A stretch of DNA of 64,000 bases from Flavobacteriales bacterium (GTDB lineage Bacteria; Bacteroidota; Bacteroidia; Flavobacteriales_F; PHOS-HE28), in the NCBI GenBank assembly GCA_016719225.1, contig JADKAN010000004.1:558001-622000 (forward strand), written 5' to 3'. Position numbers and translations under genes: made by a program. The notes beneath the pieces were generated by a model. That model did no database searches. It saw only the letters and a list, made by a program, of their open reading frames with translations, and was not told the origin of the DNA. Shown piece by piece: positions 9,455-18,332 of the stretch; the first letter of the stretch is position 1; each line of letters begins with the position of its first letter.

Positions 9455-9462
9455 CAAAAGTA
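9455..9462 (-). promoter_or_regulatory. -7 promoter box TACTTTTG, 4 nt before the kinase ATG
   Basis: Perfect TAnnTTTG on the minus strand. With only GGGA between it and the ATG, the transcript should start at or next to the start codon (leaderless). Confidence 0.6.
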
Positions 9463-9516
9463 GCGCGAGGGGATGTTTTCCCGGTCGAAGCACCTCCTTA
9501 CCTTGTGCCGCAGAAC

Positions 9517-10110
9517 ATGGCAGATCTCCGGGACATGCACGCTTTCATCGTGCGTTGGATGCGTGAGCATGCGGACGAACAAATGCCTTACCACGACGTG
9601 GGCCATACGCTCGACGTGGCCGAAGCCGCCATGCGCATCGCAGAGGCGGAGGGATTGGGGAACGAAGAAATGGACCTGCTCAACGCTGCGGCCTTGTTCC
9701 ACGATACAGGGCACCAGATCTCAGGCCCCAAGAACCACGAGGAAGTGAGCTGCGGTTTTGCCCGCGAACACCTCCCGCAATTCGGATTCGCTCCCATGGA
9801 AGTGGAGCGCATCTGCCAGAACATCATGGCCACGCGCATACCTCAAACGCCATTCGATGCAACCAGCCGTGCGCTTTGCGATGCGGACCTCGATTACCTG
9901 GGTCGGCCGGATTTCGCCTCAAAAGGCGGAAAGCTTTTCGACGAATTGCGCAACCGTGGCGCCCTCAAGACCGAGCGGGAGTGGAATATGATCCAGGAAC
10001 AATTCCTGGACAAACACCATTATCACACCAAGTACTCCAAAAAGCACCGCGAGCCCGCCAAGAAGCGCCACCTCGCAGAAGTGCGCCAGTGGTTGGTCGA
10101 CAATCCCTAA
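9517..10110 (+). CDS. HD-domain metal-dependent phosphohydrolase
   Basis: A 197-residue cytoplasmic HD-superfamily protein. The metal ligands are visible in order: YHDVGHT, the HD doublet in LFHDTGH, a downstream His in GPKNHEE and Asp in CDADLDYLG. A C-terminal Lys/His-rich tail (KHHYHTKYSKKH) follows. Substrate cannot be read from the sequence; relatives hydrolyse nucleotides or phosphoesters. The start at 9517 (MADLRDMH) lies on the divergent side of the kinase gene, with a TTACCTTG sequence 11 bases upstream as possible -7 box. Confidence 0.85.
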   Translation: MADLRDMHAFIVRWMREHADEQMPYHDVGHTLDVAEAAMRIAEAEGLGNEEMDLLNAAALFHDTGHQISGPKNHEEVSCGFAREHLPQFGFAPMEVERICQNIMATRIPQTPFDATSRALCDADLDYLGRPDFASKGGKLFDELRNRGALKTEREWNMIQEQFLDKHHYHTKYSKKHREPAKKRHLAEVRQWLVDNP

Positions 10111-10144
10111 CGTGGCCAGAACCACTCGGACCCGATCGGAACGC

Positions 10145-10170
10145 AAAAACCCCCGACCATGGCCGGGGGC
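10145..10170 (-). terminator. Rho-independent terminator of tRNA-Phe
   Basis: On the minus strand a GC-rich hairpin (CCCCCGGCC paired with GGTCGGGGG, one mismatch, 2-nt loop) is followed by TTTTT. It lies 10 bases beyond the tRNA 3' end and just past the end of the convergent HD gene. Confidence 0.8.
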
Positions 10171-10179
10171 TTGCTTCAG

Positions 10180-10252
10180 TGGTGCCTCCCAGAATCGAAC
10201 TGGGGACACATGGATTTTCAATCCATTGCTCTACCAGCTGAGCTAAGGCACC
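10180..10252 (-). tRNA. tRNA-Phe (GAA)
   Basis: The minus strand folds as a complete cloverleaf: acceptor GGTGCCT/AGGCACC, D-arm with AGCTCAGCTGGTAGAGC, anticodon stem ATGGA/TCCAT enclosing TTGAAAA (anticodon GAA), and T-arm GTTCGATTC with a CCCAG/CTGGG stem. Discriminator base A. The 3' CCA is not encoded (CTG follows), so it must be added enzymatically. A terminator follows. Confidence 0.97.
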
Positions 10253-10332
10253 GTAGCTCCCATCTTTGCACCTTGGACCGCCAGCGGACCGGGTGGTGAA
10301 CGGGGCGGCAAATATAGCGGGAAGCTCGATCC

Positions 10333-11091
10333 ATGGAACACATTGCTGTTGAACTGGTGCTGGACGTTGGCAACACGCGCATGAAATTGGGGCTTTTCCA
10401 ACAGGGAAGGCTGATCCACAGGGCCTTCGCCACGCACGGAGGTCGCGCGGAGGTTCTTCAATTCCTAGGTGCACATAGGCCAGCGCATATCGCCGTGGGC
10501 TCCGTGGCCAAGATCGATGGGTCTTTTCATGCCTTTTTAGAGCATATAGCACCGGTGATGCAGATCTTGCCGGGCACTCCGTCCCCCGTTGTGACCCGTT
10601 ATGCTACGCCGGACACCTTGGGCGTGGACCGCATGGCCAATGCCGTGGGCGCCGCGTTGCTCTTTCCAGAGCGTCCTGCGCTGGTCATCGACCTGGGCAC
10701 GTGCATTACTTATGATCTAGTTGACGCTTTAGCGGTACACCAAGGTGGTGCGATAAGTCCCGGAATGACCATGAGAGCCAAGGCCATGCACGCCTACAGT
10801 GCTGCCTTGCCCGAAGTGATGCCGCCTGAAAACCCGCCTTTTCCTGGCTTGGACACCCCGCAATGCCTCTCGGCCGGCATGCACTTTGGCATCTGCTCGG
10901 AAATGCGCGGGATCATTGCGGATCTGGCACAACAACACCCCGGGCTGGTCGTTGTGCTCACCGGCGGCGACGCACCCCGATTCGTCAAGGCCCTGAAAAG
11001 CGGCATCTTTGCGCACCCAACGCTCACTCTTATCGGATTGCATGGCATTCTTCACCACCACTCGCGTTACGGCACTGCTTTTTCTTCTTGA
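10333..11091 (+). CDS. coaX: Type III pantothenate kinase
   Basis: A 252-residue enzyme catalysing ATP-dependent phosphorylation of pantothenate, first step of coenzyme A synthesis. ASKHA-fold motifs are all present: LDVGNTRMKLG (phosphate 1), TPDTLGVDR (pantothenate site), VIDLGTCITYD (phosphate 2, catalytic Asp), GGAISPG and LTGGDA (adenosine). First gene of a run that continues through lptC and ppiD; its last 50 bases overlap the next gene's signal peptide. Confidence 0.96.
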   Translation: MEHIAVELVLDVGNTRMKLGLFQQGRLIHRAFATHGGRAEVLQFLGAHRPAHIAVGSVAKIDGSFHAFLEHIAPVMQILPGTPSPVVTRYATPDTLGVDRMANAVGAALLFPERPALVIDLGTCITYDLVDALAVHQGGAISPGMTMRAKAMHAYSAALPEVMPPENPPFPGLDTPQCLSAGMHFGICSEMRGIIADLAQQHPGLVVVLTGGDAPRFVKALKSGIFAHPTLTLIGLHGILHHHSRYGTAFSS

Positions 11092-12388
11092 GGCCTCGGC
11101 CGCAGTGTGCGCGCAAAGCAGCGGTTCGCCGTACAGCGCATACGGATTCGGCGACCTGTTACCAACGGGGCAAACCTCGCAGGCATTAAAGGGTGGGACC
11201 GGACTGGCACTTTCGGAGCCGTTCAGCCTTTCATTCGGCAATCCGGCCAGTTATGCAGCGCTTGCCAGGCCAGTGTTCGAAGTGGGCTTCAATGCATCCA
11301 CGGTAAAGTCCACTTCGGCCATCGGCAATGCCTCGCGCCAAAGTGCGGATCTCACCGGCTTCAGCATCGGCATCCCGTTCGGCTCCGGGAAGTGGGGTAT
11401 CGGTATGGGGCTTACACCTTACAGCCATGTGGATTATTCAACTTCCTCCACGGTGTCCACAGCGGACGGCGACGTACGCTTCAACTACAGTGGAGGTGGT
11501 GGCCTGGACCGTGCTTTCTTCGGTGTGGGACGTTCCCTGCTTCCCCAACGTTACGATTCGCTGGGCCAGGCCGGCATGACCTTACGGCTCGGTGCTGAGT
11601 TCAATTTCCTCTTTGGCAACGTGGAGCAGACGCGTGATGCGATCTATCCTTCCTTCGACGGCTTCAATAATACACGCGCTTTCTCCAGCTTAGTGCTCCG
11701 TGCGCCCACGGCCAGCGCAAGTTTGATGTGGCAGGGTGACCTGACCCGGAAGAAGACGAAAGGTGCGGATAACTGGCGATGGGGGATCGGGCTTTCCGCG
11801 GACATGCCCGCATCCGTGGAGGCGCATTACAACCGTTTGGCTTACTCCTTCATCACCATCAATAACATCGAGACATTCCGTGATTCCATCACTTCGACCG
11901 ATCGCTTGGGCGGCACCATCGACCTGCCGTTGGGCGTGGGTGTGGGCATTGGCGCACAGAATGCCCATTTTGCAATATCCGCGGAATACCGCATGCGCGA
12001 TTGGGCAGCAACGACCGTGAACGTGCCGGAATATGCGTTGCCCTCCGCACTTTCCAATTCCACGACCATGGCCTTGGGCGCTACTTGGCGTCCGCAGGAC
12101 GAGGGCTTACTTTTCCAGCGTGCGGTTTACCGCTTTGGCCTCCGACAGTCCCAAGGACCGATAGAAGTACGGGGCCATTTACTTACGACCAGCGCCGCCA
12201 CGGCAGGCATGAGCCTTCCCCTCAATGCCATCCAGACCAATAGCTGGTTGCACTTGGGCGTGGAGGTCGGTTCACGTGGCACTACTGCCGACGGTCTTGT
12301 GAAGGAGCAATATGCGACGCTTTGGCTCGGCCTCACGTTCACGCCATGGCGCGGTGAACGTTGGTTCACCAAGCCAAAAATCCAGTGA
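11042..12388 (+). CDS. Outer-membrane beta-barrel protein of the coaX-lptC locus
   Basis: A 448-residue protein with an N-terminal signal peptide ending near ALA/AQSSGSPYSAYGFG; the rest is dominated by alternating hydrophobic/aromatic strands typical of an outer-membrane barrel (FadL/PorV-like overall look). No catalytic motif. The ATG at 11042 is chosen because it starts the signal peptide; it overlaps coaX by 50 bases. Position between coaX and lptC is a recurrent arrangement in Bacteroidota and hints at a role in envelope biogenesis, but function is not known. Confidence 0.82.
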   Translation: MAFFTTTRVTALLFLLEASAAVCAQSSGSPYSAYGFGDLLPTGQTSQALKGGTGLALSEPFSLSFGNPASYAALARPVFEVGFNASTVKSTSAIGNASRQSADLTGFSIGIPFGSGKWGIGMGLTPYSHVDYSTSSTVSTADGDVRFNYSGGGGLDRAFFGVGRSLLPQRYDSLGQAGMTLRLGAEFNFLFGNVEQTRDAIYPSFDGFNNTRAFSSLVLRAPTASASLMWQGDLTRKKTKGADNWRWGIGLSADMPASVEAHYNRLAYSFITINNIETFRDSITSTDRLGGTIDLPLGVGVGIGAQNAHFAISAEYRMRDWAATTVNVPEYALPSALSNSTTMALGATWRPQDEGLLFQRAVYRFGLRQSQGPIEVRGHLLTTSAATAGMSLPLNAIQTNSWLHLGVEVGSRGTTADGLVKEQYATLWLGLTFTPWRGERWFTKPKIQ

Positions 12389-12410
12389 TGGCATGTCGCG
12401 GTTGTCCGCA

Positions 12411-12986
12411 ATGAAACGGTTACCCCTACTATGCGCTACCGTGTTGGGGATTTGGTCCCTTTGTGCCTGTAAAAACGACTTGGACCGGGTGGCAGTGCTG
12501 GAAGTGCCTGCGGACGGGGCGGACCGTATAACCACCGGTGCGGAATACCTGTATTCGGACAGTGGGTTGGTGCGAAACCGTGTACGCGCAGCCACCATCG
12601 AAGAATACAATGGCGATGAGCCCCGCACCGAGCTTTCAGGAGGGGTTGAGCTTACCTTCTTTAATCCTGACGGAAGCCCGAACGGCGTGCTCACGGCGCG
12701 CAAAGGTTCCATCTTGCAAAAGGAAAAGCGCATGCAGGTGGACCAGCAGGTCGTCTTTACCAATGCCCGCGGGGAAAAGCTGGAAACGGAGCAATTGACC
12801 TGGGACCAGGACAGCGGAAAGGTCCACACCGATAAGCCTGTTAAGGTGACCCGCGCAAATGATATCATCTTCGGGCAGGGTTTGGACGCTACCGAGGACA
12901 TGGCGAAATACACCGTAAGAAAGATCACCGGAACGGTGTTCATCGGCGCGGGCGATACCTTGGCACCGACGAAAGACCTGAATTGA
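12411..12986 (+). CDS. lptC: LPS export protein LptC (lipoprotein form)
   Basis: A 191-residue protein with a lipoprotein signal peptide (MKRLPLLCATVLGIWSLCAC, lipobox LCAC). The mature part has the OstA/LptC beta-jellyroll pattern (TELSGGVELTFFNPDGS, LTARKGSILQKEKRM, VVFTNARGEKLETEQLTWD, GQGLDAT), which hands lipopolysaccharide from the LptBFG transporter towards LptA. An alternative start at 12393 would add MSRLSA. It overlaps the next gene by one base (TGATG). Confidence 0.88.
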   Translation: MKRLPLLCATVLGIWSLCACKNDLDRVAVLEVPADGADRITTGAEYLYSDSGLVRNRVRAATIEEYNGDEPRTELSGGVELTFFNPDGSPNGVLTARKGSILQKEKRMQVDQQVVFTNARGEKLETEQLTWDQDSGKVHTDKPVKVTRANDIIFGQGLDATEDMAKYTVRKITGTVFIGAGDTLAPTKDLN

Positions 12987-13219
12987 TGGAAAAGATCGCG
13001 CGGATCATGGAGATCTTTTGGCTTGTGCTGGCGGCGATCACCGCAGCTTGGGCCGTTTATGTCCTCGCCATGCAAGGATGGACCAATGGCCGTCAATGGC
13101 TGCTTTTTCCCGCCGTGTGCTTTGCTATGTGGGGCTACCGTCGCTATATGCGTAGCCGCATGGCGACGTGGGCAGGGAATGACCGAACGCGCGAAGGGGA
13201 GGATCGAAATGGACGGTGA
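12986..13219 (+). CDS. Small membrane protein between lptC and the hemolysin-family gene
   Basis: A 77-residue protein with two predicted transmembrane helices (about residues 6-28 and 36-52), a short YRRYMRSRM basic patch and a polar tail. Its ATG overlaps the lptC stop in TGATG, so it is translated by coupling; the next gene begins 33 bases later. I do not recognise a family; small proteins at this position are seen in related genomes. Confidence 0.75.
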   Translation: MEKIARIMEIFWLVLAAITAAWAVYVLAMQGWTNGRQWLLFPAVCFAMWGYRRYMRSRMATWAGNDRTREGEDRNGR

Positions 13220-13252
13220 CCATCGCATTCCGTATCAGCGCCGCCGGGAACA

Positions 13253-14542
13253 ATGAACGGCGGTGACTTGGCGATCCTATTGGCGGCCATGTTGACCTCC
13301 GCCTTCTGTTCCGGGCTGGAGATCGCGCTGGTAAGCAGTAACAAGCTGTACATCGAACTGCAGCGCAAGCAAGGCGCGATATGGGCCAAGGTTGTGGCTT
13401 CCTTGTTGAAGCGCCCGGCCCGTGTGATCAGCGCACTCCTGGTGGGGAATACCATCGCCTTAGTGGCTTATGGTATAGTGATGGCCCATTTACTGGAGCC
13501 GTGGCTGCGTGGCCTTTACCCGCATGAAGGATTTGTGCTGGTGATGCAGACCATCCTGAGCACATTGTTGATCCTGGTCGTCAGCGAATTCATCCCCAAG
13601 GCCCTTTTCCGGATCGACCCTAATGGCATCCTGAGCGTTCTTGCAATTCCGCTCTGGCTGATCTACGCCCTGCTTTGGTTGCCCACCGTGCTACTTACCA
13701 CGGTGAGCGAAGGCATCCTCCGGCTATTCGGCTCCAAGCCCAACATGGGCAAAGCGGGTTTTGGGCGCATCGACCTGGACGCGTTCTTGCAGGAAGTAAG
13801 CGATGACATGGGCGACGACACCGCCGTGGATTCGGAGATCGAGTATTTCCGGAACACCTTGGAGCTGAGCAACACCAAAGTGCGCGATATGATGACCCCA
13901 CGTGCGGAGATCGCAGCCATCGGAGTGGAGGATAGCCTCGAGGACCTGCGTCACCTATTCCTCTCCACAGGCCATTCCAAGCTGCTGATCCACAAGGGGG
14001 ACATCGACAATATCATCGGCTATGTGCACGGATATGAAATGTTCCGCTCGCCGCGCTCCATCCGGTCCGTTCTCAGGCCGGTGAATTTCGTACCCGGCAC
14101 CATGCCCGCCGATGAACTGCTGCGTCTGTTCACCAAACAGCGCACCCATATTGCCGTTGTTGTGGACGAGTTCGGCGGCACCGCGGGTATGCTCACCATC
14201 GAAGACGTGATGGAGACCATCGTGGGGGACATCGAGGACGAGCACGATGATGAGAGCACGGTGGAGGAACGCCTTGCTACGGGGGAATTCGTTCTGAGCG
14301 GACGCGTGGAAGTGGAGCACTTGGTGGATAAGTACGGGATCAATATGGACCCAAGTGAAGAGTATGATACCCTAGCGGGATACATCATGCACCGCACAGG
14401 CACCGTGCCCGAAGCCGGGGAAATAGTGGAGGACGGCCCTTTCCGCTTCACGATCACCAATGTTTCGCATGGTCGGATCGATCTGGTGAACTTGCTCATT
14501 AAGGACCTGGAAGCCGGTTTCGTGGACGGCGCGCCCAAGTGA
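13253..14542 (+). CDS. CNNM/CorC-HlyC family transporter-like protein
   Basis: A 429-residue membrane protein often annotated as hemolysin. Domains in order: DUF21/CNNM transmembrane region with four helices (about 1-185), a CBS pair (from MMTPRAEI to about residue 320, including HIAVVVDEFGGTAGMLTIED) that senses nucleotides, and the CorC_HlyC C-terminal domain. CNNM relatives transport or regulate Mg2+ and divalent cations; the hemolysin label is historical. Part of the coaX-lptC run. Confidence 0.92.
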   Translation: MNGGDLAILLAAMLTSAFCSGLEIALVSSNKLYIELQRKQGAIWAKVVASLLKRPARVISALLVGNTIALVAYGIVMAHLLEPWLRGLYPHEGFVLVMQTILSTLLILVVSEFIPKALFRIDPNGILSVLAIPLWLIYALLWLPTVLLTTVSEGILRLFGSKPNMGKAGFGRIDLDAFLQEVSDDMGDDTAVDSEIEYFRNTLELSNTKVRDMMTPRAEIAAIGVEDSLEDLRHLFLSTGHSKLLIHKGDIDNIIGYVHGYEMFRSPRSIRSVLRPVNFVPGTMPADELLRLFTKQRTHIAVVVDEFGGTAGMLTIEDVMETIVGDIEDEHDDESTVEERLATGEFVLSGRVEVEHLVDKYGINMDPSEEYDTLAGYIMHRTGTVPEAGEIVEDGPFRFTITNVSHGRIDLVNLLIKDLEAGFVDGAPK

Positions 14543-14693
14543 ACCGGCCGTGGGTGGCCTGTCGAACTCGGAATTCAACAGTGCAGTGGGTCGGCTCGCG
14601 TCGAACAACCTCCCGTATACCTCCTGAAACCCTTGCCAAGTGCGGGATCCAGCCTTTGACGGCCCCGGATCCCCGGTGTGTGGGCCACCCGCC

Positions 14694-14701
14694 TATATTT
14701 G
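14694..14701 (+). promoter_or_regulatory. -7 promoter box TATATTTG upstream of ppiD
   Basis: Perfect TAnnTTTG, 24 bases before the ppiD ATG, in the 183-base gap after the CNNM gene. It suggests ppiD has its own promoter. Confidence 0.5.
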
Positions 14702-14725
14702 CCACCCTTTTCAAGCGATCGGCAC

Positions 14726-16819
14726 ATGGCAGTAATTGGTAAGATCCGCGAGCGTGGTACCCTGTTGGGCATCATTGTTGGTGGCGCATTGGTCCTCTTC
14801 GTAGTGGGCGACTTCATCGGCAATCGCTCCGGCGGCAACGACCGTAACGTGGGCGAGATCGCCGGTCAGGAAGTCAGTATGCAGGAATATTCCAACCGCG
14901 TGGAACAGCAGTTGGACCTGTACCGCCAGAACGGCACCACCGTGGATAACCAGCTCCAGGAGCAGGTGCGTAACGGTGTTTGGAACGACATCCTGCGCGA
15001 GCGCACCCTCATGGTGCAGGCAGAGGAGGCCGGCTTCGGCAACACCATCGGTCGCGAGGAATACGACGATATCCGCTTCGGCAACAACATCCTGCCCGAT
15101 TTCAAGAACAACCAGAACTTCAAGAATCCGCAGACCGGCCAAGCGGACAAGGAGCAACTCCGGAAGTATTTCAAGTATGTGCAGGAGAACAACCTTGCCT
15201 TGTTCGACATGCAGAAGCGCACTTTCGTTCCCCAACGGATCTATGCAAAGTACAATGCATTGGTGAAAAAGAGCTGCTTCGTGAACAGCGCCCAAGTGCG
15301 TGATGATTGGGAATTGAAGAATACCAAGGCCAACGTCCAATACGCTGCAGTCCGCTACGATAGCCGGCCGGACAGCCTTTTCCGTGTGGACGATACCGAC
15401 CTGCGCCGCTACTTTGATGCACACAAGAACGAACCCAAGTGGGCCCAGAAATCCTCGCGCGGTTTCGCCTATGTGCAGTTCAACGCCAAACCTACCGAGG
15501 AGGACGTTAACAACGCCTTGACGGACATGCGCGCTGTGAAGGAGGACTTCCTCCTGGCCAAGGGCAATAAGGCTGACAGCGCCTTGGTAGCGGCTTATGC
15601 CGATAGCAAGAACACGCAGCCTACGGCTTACACCGAAGGTGCTGCTGATCATCTCAACGATTCCCTCATCACCCACGCGGACACCGGTGCCGTCGTAGGT
15701 CCCTTCCGCGAAGGCGATAACCTGAAAGTGGTGAAGGTGGCAGAACTGGCCGATGTGCAGGAAGCACGGGTTCGCCATATCCTCCTCAGCACCCAAGGAA
15801 AATCCCCGGCGGATGAAGCAGTGGTGAAGCAACGCGCGGACAGCTTGCTCGCCGTGGTGAAAAAAGACCGTAGCAAGTTCGAGACCCTCGTTGAGAAATT
15901 CTCCGACGATCCCGGCAGCAAGAGCACCGGCGGCGTTTATGAGTGGTTCGACAAGCAGCGCATGGTACCTGAATTCACCAAGGCCAGCTTCGAGGAAAAG
16001 CCCGGTTCGATCACTATTGCTAAGACCAGCTATGGGTACCACATCGTGGAAGTATTGGGCCAGCGCACACGTAAGGAACGTCGCGTATTGACCATAGACC
16101 GCAAGATCGCCCCAGTGCAAGCCATGAAAGCAGCCTGGAAGCAAGCGAACGAATTTTCCTTGGCCCACACCGATACCGCTGCCTTCCGGAAGGCAGCTGA
16201 GGAGCAAGGCTTGGTCTACAACCCGGTCGAAGAACTTCGTCCCGACCAGAAATTCGTGCCTGGCCTGCAACAGGTGGACGAGGTGGTACGTTGGGTGAAC
16301 CATGCCGATGCCGGTGCCAAGCCCAGCGAGCCTTTAGCCAGCGGTGATAGTTATGTAGTGGCGGTGCTGACCGCCGTGCGCAACGAAGGCGTGCCAGCGT
16401 TGGCCGATGTGCGTGAAGCCTTTACCAAAGAGGTGGTGAAACAGAAGAAAGCCGATGCCATGATGGCCGAGCTGAAAGACCAAACGGACATCGAAGCCGC
16501 CGCGAAGGCACTCGGTGGTAATGTCCAGACCGCGCAGGACTTGGCATTAAGCGCTACAGCATTGCCAGGAGGCTATAACGACGTGGTTGCTATTGGAGCC
16601 TTCTTCGGGCTCGATAGTGCGAAAGCAACAGCCGTGAAAGGGGACATGGCCGTTTACTTGGCGCGCCTGAATTCATTGACCCCTGCACCGCCTATGGCGG
16701 ATGACCCCCAGCAAATGAAGTCTTTGACCGAGCGCGTCCGCGGCCGTGCCGAGGGCCAGGTCTTCAATGCACTCAAGGAAGGGGCGGATGTTTCGGACAA
16801 CCGTTCCAAGTTCTATTGA
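14726..16819 (+). CDS. ppiD: Periplasmic peptidyl-prolyl isomerase, SurA/PpiD type
   Basis: A 697-residue inner-membrane-anchored chaperone. One transmembrane helix (about residues 12-31) is followed by a SurA_N-like domain, then a parvulin rotamase domain (about 345-450, beginning VRHILLS and including FSDDPGSKSTGG and GYHIVEVLG) and a long helical C-terminal region resembling a second, degenerate rotamase. It assists folding of exported outer-membrane proteins. The start at 14726 was chosen over upstream codons because MAVIGKIRERG precedes the membrane helix as in the family. A convergent terminator follows. Confidence 0.93.
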   Translation: MAVIGKIRERGTLLGIIVGGALVLFVVGDFIGNRSGGNDRNVGEIAGQEVSMQEYSNRVEQQLDLYRQNGTTVDNQLQEQVRNGVWNDILRERTLMVQAEEAGFGNTIGREEYDDIRFGNNILPDFKNNQNFKNPQTGQADKEQLRKYFKYVQENNLALFDMQKRTFVPQRIYAKYNALVKKSCFVNSAQVRDDWELKNTKANVQYAAVRYDSRPDSLFRVDDTDLRRYFDAHKNEPKWAQKSSRGFAYVQFNAKPTEEDVNNALTDMRAVKEDFLLAKGNKADSALVAAYADSKNTQPTAYTEGAADHLNDSLITHADTGAVVGPFREGDNLKVVKVAELADVQEARVRHILLSTQGKSPADEAVVKQRADSLLAVVKKDRSKFETLVEKFSDDPGSKSTGGVYEWFDKQRMVPEFTKASFEEKPGSITIAKTSYGYHIVEVLGQRTRKERRVLTIDRKIAPVQAMKAAWKQANEFSLAHTDTAAFRKAAEEQGLVYNPVEELRPDQKFVPGLQQVDEVVRWVNHADAGAKPSEPLASGDSYVVAVLTAVRNEGVPALADVREAFTKEVVKQKKADAMMAELKDQTDIEAAAKALGGNVQTAQDLALSATALPGGYNDVVAIGAFFGLDSAKATAVKGDMAVYLARLNSLTPAPPMADDPQQMKSLTERVRGRAEGQVFNALKEGADVSDNRSKFY

Positions 16820-16840
16820 ACAACGGTTCCTAATGAAATA

Positions 16841-16875
16841 GAGGAGGGGCGCTTAGGCGCCCCTTCTCTATTTGT
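16841..16875. terminator. Convergent terminator between ppiD and rodA
   Basis: A 12-bp stem (GAGGAGGGGCGC/GCGCCCCTTCTC, one G-T pair) with a TTAG loop, followed by TATTTG. It lies 22 bases after ppiD and serves the plus strand at least; the remaining sequence to 17012 shows nothing else. Confidence 0.75.
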
Positions 16876-17012
16876 CTAAGCGCCAGGCCTACTTCGCTGG
16901 GCTTTCTGGAACGGACACTCGGATGAATGAACATGAAGCCGTTCGAGCCCGATAAAGGGTCCAACGGTGGTGAGGCTTGAACTTTGTCTTAGATGGACCG
17001 CGACCGTAGTCT

Positions 17013-18332
17013 TCAATGAAGCTGCGTGAAGCGCTCGGCATCCAACCGCACCAACACGCTCAAGAGCAACGTGAAGCCGATGAGCGAACTACCGCCGTAA
17101 CTGAAGAACGGCAGCGGGATGCCGATGACAGGAGCCAGACCGATGGCCATGCCCACATTGATCATCAAGTGCAGGAAAAAGATGCTGGCCACGCAGTAGG
17201 CATAGATACGCGTGAATTTGGACCGCTGCCGGTCGGCAACTTGTATGCAGCGCAGGATCAACGCCGCGAAAAGCAGGACGACCACCGTGGTACCCAGAAA
17301 GCCCCATTCCTCACCAACGGTGCAGAATATGAAATCCGTGCTTTGCATGGGCACGTACTTGTACTTCGTGAATGTTCCCTGCAAATACCCTTTTCCGGCA
17401 AAGCCTCCGCTTCCAATGGCCGTTTTGCTCTGCTCCACGTTGTAGCCGTAGCCACGCGGATCATATTCCAACCCCAACAGTACCCGGATACGGGTTTGTT
17501 GGTGCATGGGCATGCGGTCCACCGCTTGGTCCACCGTGGCGATGAAAGCGGAAGAGCCCAACAGCCCGAAGAGCAGGTAGCCGTAGATCCGCTTGCGGTG
17601 CTGTACCAGAATGAATTTACGGACGAAGAAGAACGCGGCAACCGTGAAGACCAGCAGGATGAAGATGAGGAAGTACTGGCCGTGCAGTTCCACATCGGTG
17701 AACGGAACTCCGTAAGTGTTCTCCTTCATCAGCAAGGACAACACGGTGAGGATGGCGGCAAGGATGGCCAACAAGAGGATGTTGCCGGATATGCCTTCGC
17801 GGTAGAGCACCAATACGAACGCCCCGCTGACCAATGCGGTGCCGGTGTCCGGTTGCAGCATGATCAACGCTACCGGAGCGATGATCAACGCGGCGGCGAT
17901 AACGCGGGAGCGCATCTCTTTGAGCGTCTTCAGACCGCTGAGGTACTTGGTGAGGGCCAGCGACGTTGCGAACTTGCTGAATTCCGCAGGTTGGATACCA
18001 AAGCCGCCCACTCCGAACCACGCTTTGGCACCGTTCACTTCGCGCCCTATCAGGAGCACAAGGATGAGCAGGAGCAGCACCCCGGCATAGATCGGATAGG
18101 ATAGGTCGCGGATGAAATCGCCTCGCACCAGCAACATGGAAGCACCGAGCAGCAGTGAAACGCAGATCCAGACGCTTTGAGCCCCGTATTCACGTGTGCG
18201 GTCGAAGAGGTTTGCGTGCGCCGGGTCGTAGGCGGCACTGTAGATATTCGCCCATCCCATGGCCATCAATAGCAAGTAGATCACCACCAGCGGGATGTCG
18301 ATGTTGCGCACAACGTTGTCCCTGCGGTTCAT
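17013..18332 (-). CDS. rodA: Rod-shape peptidoglycan glycosyltransferase RodA
   Basis: A 439-residue SEDS-family polytopic membrane protein that polymerises glycan strands from lipid II during elongation, with PBP2 as transpeptidase partner. Family marks: WFGVGGFGIQPAEFSK (loop with catalytic region), MLQPDTGTALV, the FIFCTVGEEWGFLG motif and C-terminal PFFSYGGSSLI. About ten transmembrane helices; slightly longer than E. coli RodA because of an insertion around residues 200-280. Last gene of the mre operon, overlapping mrdA by four bases. Confidence 0.96.
   Translation of the reverse strand: MNRRDNVVRNIDIPLVVIYLLLMAMGWANIYSAAYDPAHANLFDRTREYGAQSVWICVSLLLGASMLLVRGDFIRDLSYPIYAGVLLLLILVLLIGREVNGAKAWFGVGGFGIQPAEFSKFATSLALTKYLSGLKTLKEMRSRVIAAALIIAPVALIMLQPDTGTALVSGAFVLVLYREGISGNILLLAILAAILTVLSLLMKENTYGVPFTDVELHGQYFLIFILLVFTVAAFFFVRKFILVQHRKRIYGYLLFGLLGSSAFIATVDQAVDRMPMHQQTRIRVLLGLEYDPRGYGYNVEQSKTAIGSGGFAGKGYLQGTFTKYKYVPMQSTDFIFCTVGEEWGFLGTTVVVLLFAALILRCIQVADRQRSKFTRIYAYCVASIFFLHLMINVGMAIGLAPVIGIPLPFFSYGGSSLIGFTLLLSVLVRLDAERFTQLH

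Noticed and set aside
14711..16303. 530-codon minus-strand frame opposite ppiD
   Set aside because: Shadow frame; ppiD shows rotamase motifs and a normal start.
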